This document shows, in pieces, positions 24,815 to 35,642 of a stretch of DNA of 64,000 bases. Each line of letters opens with the position of its first letter. Within the stretch, counting starts at the first letter, position 1. The position numbers were made by a program, and so were the translations under genes. The notes below the pieces were generated by a model. It saw only the letters and a list, made by a program, of their open reading frames with translations, did no database searches and was not told where the DNA came from. The stretch lies in the NCBI GenBank assembly GCA_950295325.1, contig OX485806.1, positions 1-64,000 on the forward strand. Direction: 5' to 3'. The DNA is from Polytrichum commune (taxonomy: Eukaryota > Streptophyta > Polytrichopsida > Polytrichales > Polytrichaceae).

Positions 24815-26874
24815 ATGCCGAAGAAGATGGGCACGAACAGTAAGGCGGAGGAGGCGCGGGCGCGCAAGGCGGAGCAGCAACTGGAGAAGAAGGTGAAGGA
24901 CGAGAGGAACAAGGAGGAGTCGTATTGGAAGGACGCGGAGGGGCCAGCGTCGCGGGCGGCCAAGAAGAAGGAAGAGGAGGCAGAGCGGCGGGCGGAGGCG
25001 GCAGCCAAGAAGGCGGAGGCCAAGAAGCTGGCGGAGCAGGAGGAGAAGGAGCTGGAGCAGTACGGCAAGCGGGTGGACAAGAAGGCCATGCGTGTGGCTG
25101 TTCCGGTGCCTAAGGTGACAGCCGTGGAATTGGCCAAGCGCAAGGAGGAGGAGCAGGCGGCGATGCAGGCCCAGGCTGAAGCGGCCAAGAAGAAGGAGCT
25201 CCGGATGAGCAACGAGGAGGACTATGAGAGGCTCGTGGGAGTGGCCAATCGCAATCGGGAGGACGACATCGTCGATGCCAGGACCTTGGAAACTGCTTTG
25301 GCGCAGATTGGGACTCTCACCACTCCTGACTTGCCTGCAGATCGCCATCCGGAGCGTAGACTGAAGGCTTCTTACAAGGTATGCATGCCCCTTTCCCGTC
25401 GGCTACTCTAGTAGCCCACTTGCACACGGGCGAATGTCCGACGTTTCGGAACGTTAAGGACCCTCCTAAGTTGGGCAGCCACCTTTTCGTGCACTTTAAT
25501 GTTAACAGCCGATCTAGAGTGCTGCTCGACGATCGATCAGAGTTCTACACGGTCGTCGAACGTTTTGAAATGTTCGATGACCAATCACTGAGTTTTACAT
25601 GGTCGTCGAACGCTTTGAAATGCTCGACAACTGATCACAGAGTTCTACGCAGTCGTAGAACGTTTTGAAACGCTCGACGACTATCAAACACAATAAGACG
25701 AAAGACCAAGTTGCCTCCCTTGTCACAACTCCTTTCTTGTGATTGGTGACAACTTTATTGGTTTCTCATTCTCGTGTGTGAGTCATGACTTTTTACCGGT
25801 ATACTTTACCTGAACGTTGAACTGTGGACGTTTCGGAACGTCTGATGTCTTAAAAACTTTCTGCACTCACACACACAAGGTTACTTTTCGAAATGTCAAA
25901 TGTTCCGAAATGTCCGACGTTCGCGTTGTGCAAGTGGGCTAAAAATTATGCATACATGGGTGTTGGTGGAGGTTTAGGTTTAGGTTACAGTCATGAGCAT
26001 ACCTTCACAATCTTTGTTATCTTTACACCAAGTAGAATTGGGAGAGCAATTTTCAGTGTAGGTAAAGCGGTCCTTAAAATGGACACTTCTTGGAGGATGC
26101 AAAACATACATTTAGTGCTGAGATGACTGCCAATTCCAAATTGTGTCTGAAGCCATTTTTCTCATAATTTACTTTATAAATAACTTCATCATCAAAGTGA
26201 AGATTCTTGAGCTTAGTAAATGGTCACATAGCTTCCCCCCAGATATGTTGACTATTGAACCTAGAATTGTTAACAAATTTTGAGGATGTAGTCCATTCCC
26301 TTTTAAAAACATGTATTTTTGGTGTCTGTTCTTAGACCCACACCTAACCACACACCACTCAAATATAGATGTCTGATCAAGAAAAGTAATGGGGCAGGGC
26401 CTGCACTTCTGATGTCTGGGGGTTCAGTAAGAGTGACGTGACTTGGAAAGATTTATCTAGCAGCAGAGCAGCAGATTCTCATTGATACCTGAAGATAATG
26501 ATAGTTTGTGTCATGGCTTATTTTGCTGGGTATTTAGGGTTTAGAAGTCGAGAGTGTCATATAGATAGTAGTTTTGGTGACCTACATCGCGAGGGTTAAG
26601 AGGTCTAGATATATATAAAGATATGGGAAGTCAATACGATCATGAACAATCACACCCTGTGTAGGAATTTCTTCAGATAGTTCTTCTACTATATCCCTTC
26701 AGGTAGGTCTTGATGCATTCTTCCATTCTGTCTGTGGTTTGACAGGCCTTTGAAGAAACTGAGCTGCCAGTCCTCAAGGAGGAGAAACCAGGACTGACAC
26801 ACACACAGTATAAGGACATGCTGTGGAAGTTGTGGAAGAAGTCACCTGACAATCCCCTCAATCAGGACAAGTAA
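24815..26874 (+). CDS. CCDC124/Lso2-family ribosome-associated protein, 2 exons
   Basis: CCDC124 (human) and Lso2 (yeast) bind non-translating ribosomes and help them resume translation. Exon 1 is 24815-25378 (188 codons) and exon 2 is 26746-26874 (42 codons plus stop). They join phase 0 over a 1367-nt intron, giving 230 aa against about 223 in human. The N-terminus MPKKMGTNSKAEEARARKAE matches the family start. Residues 10-120 form a long charged Ala/Glu/Lys/Arg coiled coil. A VDARTLETALAQI segment and the DRHPERR motif (about 177-183) precede the conserved AFEETELPxLKEE and SPDNPLNQ end. The protein stops two residues after NQ, whereas the human protein has an extra basic tail. I chose the ATG at 24815 because the in-frame ATG at 24752 adds a non-family stretch. 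The antisense strand is also open for 229 codons, which follows from the skewed composition. Confidence 0.93.
25414..25940. mobile_element. MITE with TA target duplication in CCDC124 intron
   Basis: The ends are inverted repeats beginning gcccacttgcaca and continuing imperfectly for about 45 bases (left 25414 onward, right 25940 backward). TA lies on both sides (25412-25413 and 25941-25942), as in Tc1/mariner Stowaway-type elements. It has no transposase. The interior includes a 50-base tandem array (25539-25685), and both the ends and the array are built from the same TTCGaacgTTTTGAA-like palindromes. Confidence 0.75.
25539..25685. repeat. Three 50-base tandem units within the MITE
   Basis: Units start at about 25541, 25591 and 25641 with an exact 50-base period. 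Each contains gtcgtcgaacg, ttttgaaa, then the near-complement gttcgatgac, so every unit can fold into its own hairpin. A partial fourth unit precedes the array (about 25520). Confidence 0.85.
26110..26375 (-). repeat. R2, reverse copy in CCDC124 intron
   Basis: Read on the minus strand it gives agacatctatatttgag, ggttaggtgtgg, tctaagaacagacacca and ctcaaaatttgttaacaatt, as in the copy at 58550-58880. It lies 170 bases after the MITE, still inside the intron. Confidence 0.75.
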
Positions 26875-28540
26875 TGAGATGTATATGGATTAACTTTTCT
26901 GTTTTGTCTTTTTAACTAATAGTATATCTTAATTTGTGATTGTGAGTCATAGGAATTGATCTGCCTAGGCAGGTGTTCATAGCTCGTTGGAGCACACAGC
27001 AATCTTGTTCATATAGATTCTGAGTTGAAGAGCTTCTTGCTCAAGTGGTTAGATCCTAGCAGATAGAGATGTGAAAGCAGAATTGAAGAGTGTTACATTA
27101 TGTTGAGGGAGAGTCATCAGATTTCTTGAAACAAAGTGCACCTAAAATGAGGTGACATGGGTACTTCATTGAAACTAGTGAGTCTTGCTGGATTGGAACA
27201 ACTGACATCCTGCAGCGGACAGGTGACTTGTATACTGTCTTGAGAGCTGACGCCCAAGGTTCCTTAATGTTGTACAGAAGTCTCAGCCGCTTGACAATTT
27301 CACAATGCCTGGAGTACAGATTTGCATGTTTACATTCTACACAAATAAAGATTGGATGACAGGATTTAGGAAAGCACTTGCACCTGAACATATGCCGTTC
27401 ATTCATTAGGGTTGTGTGCAGCAACATGAAAGAGAAATGTGTGTACTTACAATGGATCTAATTACAGTTCACATTGTTCTAAATTGTTTTACTATCTTAA
27501 AGCCTCTAATGAATCTAAATAACGTAGAATCCTAGATCCATGTGTGTCACTTCATACCTTAACTAAGTCTAAATATGACAGCATACTGTAGGGGATCCTC
27601 AGCTCTAGTAAAGTCTAGAGCAGCTTGAACTTTCGTAAAAAACAATTGAGGTTAGCTTCCCAATGGTCATATGAGCAGGATCTTGAGACTAAAGGGTGGT
27701 TGTTGACTTCCACTGGTTATCTAGGATATGGTGATATATTTGAGTGGCATTGAATTATACTTGAGCAGTGCATGTTGTCAAGCCTGTCCATGCGATTTTC
27801 CAAATGACCTGCTACAAAAGGACATGTGAAAGTGAGGTTTTAAGCTGCAGAAGATTAATTTTTTTCACTCATTGGAGTGAACATGCAACAGTATTTCTCA
27901 TGAAACTGTAAAAGCCAGATATAAGAAAGCGATATAACACGCTGTCCACTCCAGACTGAGCTAACCAATTTGCAGAGGAGCAATTTGATCACAAGAGGTT
28001 TCAACTGCTTTTGTATGGATGATGATCGTCATACTTTCGGGAATGCTGTGAGTGGTCACTTTGAATGAATACGAACAGAAAAGGTCCGTTGAATGTCATC
28101 AACCTCTTTTCTTCATGTTGGCAGCCAATCTGTTATTTAGAAGTGCGTACCGACACATGGATGCACCAATGTGCACTAACTAATTTTCAGGATCCAATTC
28201 AAATCAAACAGATAGCAGAATAGGATTGGGAACTTTATAAAGCATGCATACTTTATTGAGGCTTATCAGGGTTAGTTACAGTGGCTCTTCTCACAGGCTT
28301 AACTGTTGACTTGTCAAAGGATCTTGATTCTGATTTCATCATTTGGACTCACACCAAGTGTACGCCACTTGATGGCTCTCATATGACTCAAATTTTGTGG
28401 TTCACCAATGCACACATGCTTCGAAGTTCAGATCCTTCCAAACAGGCATTTCATTGTCATCGCAACCTGTGCCTTCTTCTGCTTACTCCTAACGCACCAA
28501 TCCTCCTGAACACCTTTGCCATGATTCCATATAACATAAG
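26875..28540. other. CCDC124 3' flank, no gene seen
   Basis: This covers the 3' UTR region and AT-rich intergenic sequence. A 109-codon minus ORF (27427-27098) and an 87-codon plus ORF (28281-28544) have no recognisable motifs and are probably chance. Confidence 0.45.
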
Positions 28541-28870
28541 ATAGACATGCCTAGTTCCAATCTAGCAATAATTTGGACACCTATATTCAAGGTTTAGGGT
28601 TTAGGGTTGGGTGTGGATCTAATAATGGACACCAAAGAGATATGTGTTCAACATGTTAGATTATGTGCTCAAAATATGTTAATTATTCTAGGTTTAGTAT
28701 TGAACATGATTTGAAGGGGGTTATATGACCACTTAATGAACATAAGAATCTTCACTTCATACAAGCTTCAAAAATTATGAGGAAAGTGGCTATGGGAACC
28801 ATTTAGATCTACTAAATACTTGGGTGACTTTGGGTATATTGAGTGACCATGTTTATATGTTGATTATTTC
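28540..28870 (+). repeat. R2, copy with embedded telomeric units
   Basis: This R2 copy keeps agacatgcct, ggacacctatattca, tgtggatctaataatggacacca and tgtgctcaaaatatgttaat. At 28591-28610 it has ggtttagggtttagggttgg, about two and a half telomere units, where other copies read ggtatatggttagg or ggtgtgtggctagg. Confidence 0.8.
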
Positions 28871-28959
28871 ATCAAATTATACTTTGAAAGTTGATTTAGG
28901 AACCATGGGACTCCAAATATTTGAATAATATCTTAATTTCTTTTGGGATTTCTAAAGTT

Positions 28960-31920
28960 GTAATGCTCCAAAAATTCCCCAACAAATCAAAACTAAATCC
29001 ATAAGCCTTTAAAACAAAATTATGGAACACAAATATAAAATTTAGAGACCAACCTATACCTATATTGAGCCAACACGAGCCATACGTCTACCTTGGAATC
29101 AACCTACTAGTCCCATCATTACAATGGAGAACACAAACGCACATAACAACGACCAAATTAATAAAATAACGTAAGCTACTAGTCACATGCCCAACCACCA
29201 TAGTCATACGAGTTGGAATCACCTATAGTTTCTACGCTATCCCATACTCACTCCCAGCCATCAAGAAACTTGATAGAAAAATAATTGCCCTACACAAAAC
29301 TATATGTGGTCTCCCGAAATGTATGTCAAACGGGGTTACACAATTACCACACGACATGTTCGGCTCAAAAGCATTCTCACTAAAAAAAAACTCATACATC
29401 ATATGTATCAGCGAACAACTCATTAACGCCCTCAACGACAAAGGTAGACTCGGAAGAATATACAACGGATTAGTAAGACACATACTCGCCAAACATGGAG
29501 GGGCACAAAACCTAATACACATATCACACCTTGATTGCATAAGATTGCCAATCACACGAACCTTATTTATACTTAAAACAACTAGTGGTACCCACCTCAA
29601 AAGCACACTCAAAGAGTTTCCTCTCCTCCCCACACCATTAGAAACATAATAGATGCGTCAAGCAAATAATATACCAACACTAACCCCACATTACCCCTAG
29701 AATATCAACATAAATTAATACTACACAATATAACCGAACTCAAACACATAACACATCCCAATGTCACACATCTAGTGACTAATGATGAATTTAAACACTA
29801 CTATAACACACCCAATAAAGTAGTAAAAATTGCTTTAGACCACGCCAAAGCACTCTTATGTGAAACCTCATGTCACAACCAATGTCCGGACGTATGCTTA
29901 ACACACATTGCACCAAACACCTTAAAAACAAATATAAAATACAAAACCACAACATACCTACGAGGACACGCGAACACAATGCACATCCCCCACCACTGCC
30001 ACCACTGCCACCACTGGAACACCCAAAACCACCCCTACACATCCTAAAAATCCACACACAATTCCCAATACACACCATAGCAAAAAACTGCCCCGGCACA
30101 TACAAAGATAAAAGCAAAATCACGAAAGCATACACGGCCTACTTATGTCAATGGACACTACCAAACGAAATACTTTATAACAAATGACTCCCCCCAAAAG
30201 AATTGTTCCCATGGAACAACCAAAATGCCACAAATCACAATGTTCTACTCTTAACACAATACTACACTCGCAAACAACACCAACACTTCACCAGCATACT
30301 ACAATTAAATTTCAACCAGGAACAAATGAGAGACTCCCGATACATCCCCCACCACAAACCATGCCCTTATGTCATATCAACATTAACAAATGTAACCCAA
30401 AGAACAACATCGCCCACACACAAAGCACCATTCAAAGCCCACATGATGTATCACACATCTACGACAACACTGGCCGACACTTAATCACCATCCCCGAAAC
30501 AAAGACTACAATGGCTATTCGAACAAATCCAAGTAGTATTAAATAGACCACAAAATCTAGAACCCCCCACGCAACCATTTGAAACGGAAGTCACATGGTT
30601 ATACCATAGATACAAATACTAAAAACCCAAAAGCGACCCCCTTAAACTCTCATAATACACACTCCCCGAGACCATATTTGAGCACTTCATTGAGTCCCTC
30701 CACATTATGCACTCATGTTTCTCGTCATCAATAACATGCCCTACCACACTTAGACAATCTTCTTTTTCATTTCCGAGGGATAGAGTATTTGGATCAATTA
30801 GAACAACGCTCCAACACAAATGGAAAAGGAATGGACATGCCCACCCACATACAGAAAACGAAGCCCAACAAGCCCTCCACTAGGCAAGACTTGCAGCCAA
30901 AAACAACCAGCCACAATTACAATACTCATAATAACAAACCCAAATTGGTACGACAATCTTAACCCTCACGATGGCCCCTTCCCAAATTCACACGTCATCA
31001 CACACTTCAAAGCTGATACCATCATATACGACGAGCCAACAATACCACCAAAATTACAAATTGAACCAAGAACATAAAGTCGTGTCTAACGTATATTCTG
31101 CATACACCACAAAATTACACTCATTGGATCAAGGGAATATACCCACCAAATGGACGTCATTGCTAACATCCTACAAATACCCACAATGTTTACCAAAATT
31201 ACACCACCTACACCAATAAGCACCTCGGTAAACCAAAGTACGAAATGGTCTAAACTCATATACCCCCCCACCCCACGCACCTATCTCTCAAACCATTGAT
31301 ACCCCACTAATCACCAACCTAGACATATGTCTACCCCTCAAATACCAACGGCAATTTTGTCACTACACAGACGGGCCATTCAAACCGCCTAAAGAAACGA
31401 CTCCACCCCTTTAAAAATCTCGGGATTGCAAAAAGGCTAACATGGCTACAAAACATACTACGAGCATAAATGATGGCTATATAGTATACACCACACCCTC
31501 CTCTCCTCCTCATTACATATTGCGATGAACCAACGCATATCTTCACATACTGCCTCAATGTCCTATACCTACTAAATACACAAATCAAACACCCAACCTT
31601 GCATAACAATCACCCGGATAATAATATACTTGAATCTATGATTAAAATGCTACAATCCCGCACACAAACCACCATACTCCATAAAGTCAAAGCCCACACA
31701 AACATTAATGTCAACGAACAAACAAACACACTAGCCAAATTGGGTTACGAACTAGACCATAGAGACGCCGTAGCAACATACAAACATGCACACCCTACAC
31801 CATACTACCTTTCAAAAAGACTGGTGCACTCAATGCAAGAAACACCAGACAAAGGCCCCATTTAGCATCCAAATGGGGACACATTCCAATGAAATTTCAT
31901 GTAATTTTTTTTACTTACTC
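28960..31920 (+). mobile_element. 5'-truncated LINE: RT tail plus RNase H (copy B)
   Basis: The plus strand is strikingly poor in G and rich in A and C over nearly 3 kb. Broken frames show the C-terminal part of a LINE reverse transcriptase: YLGINLLVPSLQW (about 29080), then KLDRKIIALHKTICGLPK (about 29266-29320), the usual LDxxI...K(...)LP connection region, continuing open to 29649. A His/Cys-rich piece follows (29870-30050), partly a (CAC)n repeat. Near 31360 HYTDG fits the first RNase H aspartate. LHKVKAHTNINVNEQTNTLA (about 31678-31737) fits the RNase H KxxAHxxxxxNExxDxLA motif. At least several frameshifts and stops make it dead. It ends in a T-rich stretch without a clear tail. R2 abuts its 5' side. 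Confidence 0.8.
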
Positions 31921-32530
31921 TACAAACATTCCATCCATTAGATCCTCCATCCGCCATATCCACCACCAAAGGTATGGATCTTCTTTGTTAAGTTGTTGAA
32001 TTTGGGATGGTACATTTTATGCAAATTTATGCATATTTTGGGCTTGGGCCTTTAGGGGTAAACCGGATCCCATCATAACTTTAAGGTCGAGCAATCAAAG
32101 GCTAGAATACTACTCGGATGGATGTCCTTTCTAGAACTTCAATTTTGGTGCACCGTACATGTGGTCCACCCAATCACAATGGGGTAGTGTGGATGAACTA
32201 GAAGAAATTGAACCAATTTTTTCCAACCAACCATGTGGGAGCTTAAAGCATGCCCTTGTTGGAGAAAAATGTGGGTTGGCTTGTCCATGACCATTCAAGG
32301 TGATCACCTTTGAAAGGAGGCGTCGATCTTTGGAGACCTTGTAATTCTCATGATGCCCATTTCCACAATACATATAGACTTAGACCAAGTTGAAGATGAA
32401 GCAACACCATATCTACATCGGTGGTAAGTTCAAAGTCCTATCTTCCAATACTACCTTGGGGCCACTATACACCAGAGCTTGAGGGCCCATGACCATTCAA
32501 ATCTAAAATCTCTTATTGGCAGAAATTGTC
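31921..32530. other. Spacer after LINE B
   Basis: I see no gene. Its last part (32340-32530) has weak similarity to 57950-58150, suggesting that repeat R6 extends further on this side. Confidence 0.4.
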
Positions 32531-33000
32531 AAGATCAACCCATTTCACCTAATGTAGAGCTTGAGTGCCTAAGGGACTACATAAAAATTGAATGGATAAC
32601 TAAGGTACGTGGAATCCAACACGGCATGAAATAGATAATAATCATATTCTACATGATTTTGTGTGAAGCCCACCTCAAAGAGGTGGGTCTAACAAGCAAC
32701 TGGTAGATCATAACACTTCAATATCTCCCAACCCTTGTTTTAACTTATTGTATTGTAGGACCCACATTAATAAATTGTTAATGAAATAGCCTACAGTTGA
32801 GAGCTCAGTTTCTCATGTCCTTACACTACTCTCAAAGCCTTTTCATTCCATAAAATTCAAAATCGATTTTCCATGGTACAACCATTGGATGAGTTTCAAA
32901 GGCCCTTGCAAATTTATCTTTACAACCCTCGGGGAGATGCAGTTATTGCATACAAGCATACCTCTCAGTATCCAACAAAACAATATGATATTGTTTGTAG
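32530..33000 (+). repeat. Dispersed repeats R6 and R5, copy 1
   Basis: R6 (32530-32780) matches 58160-58400, with aagcccacctcaaa-gtgggtctaaca and a terminal cccttg-ttta-acttattgt. The aagcccacc/ggtgggtct pair forms a small hairpin in both copies. R5 (about 32840-33000) contains ttattgcatacaagcatacctctca and returns at 33180-33265. Confidence 0.6.
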
Positions 33001-33045
33001 CCATGAGGATATTTTCCTTAGTTGTTTCAATGCCAACACTAGAGG

Positions 33046-33046
<1 letters not shown>

Positions 33047-33087
<41 letters not shown>
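33047..33087. repeat. (CT)n(AC)n compound microsatellite
   Basis: About 20 bases of CT repeats pass directly into about 20 bases of AC repeats. Confidence 0.95.
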
Positions 33088-33119
33088 AATGTAGAAATAA
33101 TCTAGTGAGGCACGATTGC

Positions 33120-34310
33120 AATTATTCAACCATAAACTTATAGAAGCATAATTGGTAACATGAATGGATAAGCACATGCAACAATTCCCCTCTTGCCATG
33201 GCACTTGGCCATGGTGAGAGGGAATCATTGCATACAAGCATACCTCTCATTTTTCCAACATAAAAGCTCTTAAATATAATGCTCTTAAATACAAATTTCA
33301 TTTTTGGGGGTTGATTTGCCATTGGAATTCACTTTGAACCCCTAATTAGTTTGCTCCAAAACACTTAAGATGAAGAGCCGCAAACTTGTAGGGGGCGGAG
33401 TTTTTTTGTTTTTTTTTTAATTTAAAAAAGATGTTGGATGGATGCGGGTACGTTTGTATGTGATATTTCCTTCTAAGATGTCTTGGTCATAGTGTAAAGT
33501 ATATGTTGGTGTAACTTATTGTTTATCGGTTATTTAAGGATGCAAGCATGGTAAAGTGGGCTCATGTATCTCAAAATCATAGTTTTTACGGTCAAATGCC
33601 TTAAAGTAGTGGCACAATGTTGTTTAAATTTATTTTTTTCTTCTAGTATGACCTTTATTGTTGTGTTAAGTACTCAAATGTTGAATACCAAGATGAGATC
33701 TTCAAAACTTATCAATAAGTATTGTTCAAAAGCAAATGGCTAGATGTGGCTTTGGATGTAAATTTCACGACCTTAACTATTTTGAACTTGATTTTTCTCT
33801 TCATATTCATTGATATCATGATAAAATTTGAGGTCATCATCAAATATTTTTGTAGAAAATCATCACTCAATGTAAATTTATCATTTTTTAAAAATAATTA
33901 CTCACTCAATATCACCACTTGCACCATGTTCTAAAATATGTAGATTGTTAGATATTGTTTTTGTGAACATAAATTGCTTGACTTTGTAGATTTATATGTT
34001 TTTGAGATATTTATGATTTTTTTTCTTCAGAACTTCAAAGTTAGTAGATTGTTGTGAATCGCTTTCGCTTAAACATGTGCAAGGATCAAGAGTTGTCCAC
34101 GTTATCATGCTTGCACCCTCGTGGTTATCACCATTTGAACCGCTTGATTGGGGCAAGAGGGAATTATTGTATATGAATGTGCCTCTCATACTTGATGCTA
34201 TGATCAAGGCGAAGTGTCCCTCATTCACGCCAACCCTAGGGCATGGCATCATCTCTCTCATCTCTATGTGCCTCTCATCCATCCAACAAGAATGCCATGA
34301 ATAGTATGTA
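33120..34310. repeat. Further R5 copies in AT-rich sequence
   Basis: 33180-33265 holds tcattgcatacaagcatacctctcat-ttttccaac, matching 32940-32980. 34080-34310 has gagggaattattgtatatgaatgtgcctctcat and a second gtgcctctcatccatccaac. A further weaker copy is at 34885-35010 (gaggggcacactcgtatgcaac). The rest is AT-rich without a gene. Confidence 0.5.
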
Positions 34311-34621
34311 AATTGGAAGAAGTTTAATTTACTTAAATTGACACCATAATGAACTTCAAAAACCCCAGATTATTGTACAGATAGCAAATTGGCCATCAAA
34401 TAATTCAAAATAATTAAACATTTTTTTTGAAATTATTGGGTTAGATGGCTTAAACGAAAGAACAATTAATTATCTACGTGCCTACATTCTGGGAAATTTG
34501 GTGCCTTGGAACAACTCAATCTAAAGTCAATATCTCACAACTAACAACACAACCTGCCAAGCACATTCACACAAAGTCAACTTCACATTCACGCATTAGG
34601 TATTGAACCTCTCAAACTCAA

Positions 34622-34623
<2 letters not shown>

Positions 34624-34674
<51 letters not shown>
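34624..34674. repeat. (AG)n microsatellite, about 50 bases
   Basis: A near-perfect AG run of about 50 bases, the longest dinucleotide tract in the window. Confidence 0.97.
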
Positions 34675-34677
<3 letters not shown>

Positions 34678-35224
34678 CTCTCATGCGAAGGCTACACGAT
34701 CTCCTATGTGCCTAAATGAGTAAATATACATATACATACTTGCTTAAATTGTCAATAATGTTTTTTTATGATCCGCCTTAACCATTTCTTAATAAATTTA
34801 TTAATTTTTGGACAAAATCAAGTACATGACTTGTGCATAAACGAAATGAACCAACTACAAACATTGTAAGGGAACATTAGTTTGACATGGATATATGAGG
34901 GGCACACTCGTATGCAACAATCCCCTCCCGCGCTTGAAGGGCATCATCTCCTCTCCAAAGCTCCACACGGGAGCTTTTGAGGGGTCGTTAGCTATGGAGC
35001 TGCCATGGCGGATTGGACACTTAGGGGCGGGGCAAATCAAGGGGATTGGTTATCTTGTGTGGCTCGTGGGAGCTCGCCTTTTGTCCATCCGTTGCTTGCC
35101 TTTTTACACCCACTTTCAAGCCGCATGGAGCTCCCTTTTCCGGCCACTCCCACCATCGGCTCCTCCCTTTCACAAATGGCTGTGTCCGCTCGCATTCACG
35201 TGTGATAAAGCAAGGGCTCCACTC

Positions 35225-35449
35225 ACAAATAGAGTGATTTCAGTAAACATATTTGTGGGCACATGTATACTACACTAAATAAATAAATAAATATTATATA
35301 GTGTCGCTGACTACTTGGAGTTACACAACGCTATATCTTTTTCCCCTATAGGTGTAAAGTTCTCATCAAGTAAAGTTGTTAATGTTTTATAATATTCAAA
35401 CAACCACGTTGACTTTTGTGGGTATAATGTGACATGTGCAGTAAATAGT
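35225..35449 (+). repeat. Dispersed repeat R3, copy 1
   Basis: It matches 53220-53400 with cactaaat, gtgtc, ggagtta, gctatatc, caagtaaag, gttaa, gttttataat, ccaaacaac and cagtaaat in order. It is cut at 35450 by the SINE-like R4 unit. Confidence 0.6.
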
Positions 35450-35642
35450 GGTCCAAGATGACCCTAAATTACCGGGTGATAGTGGAGAGGTACTCATTTC
35501 CAAGTGGAGTGGTTGGAGGTTTAATTCCCGCTGTGCAATCTTCTCTCTACTTGACGGGAAAACTAGGTAAGTAGGTAAGAAGCCAAGAGCCCACCCATCG
35601 CAAGGTAGACGGTAAACCCCACCATGCATCAAGGGGATTCTT
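35450..35642 (+). mobile_element. R4, tRNA-like SINE candidate, copy 1
   Basis: It matches 54994-55152 from the same first bases (ggtcc-agatgacc) to the same end (gattc-tgag), which defines a mobile unit of about 160-190 bases. Inside, ggtgatagtggagagg (35475-35490) fits a pol III A box, and ggtttaattcc (35518-35528) fits a B box about 30 bases later, the arrangement of a tRNA-derived SINE head. There is no clear 3' tail. Confidence 0.55.

Noticed and set aside
24659-25348. 229-codon minus-strand ORF opposite CCDC124 exon 1
   Set aside because: It is the complement of an Ala/Glu/Lys-rich coiled-coil exon. Its Leu/Arg-rich translation follows from codon composition and has no domain.
29232-30135. 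Long minus-strand ORFs across LINE copy B
   Set aside because: They arise because the G-poor plus strand leaves few stop codons on the complement. The plus-strand frames carry the real RT and RNase H motifs.
34895-35278. 127-codon plus-strand ORF in a GC-richer patch
   Set aside because: It overlaps R5/R3 repeat sequence, is open in several frames at once, and has no recognisable motif.
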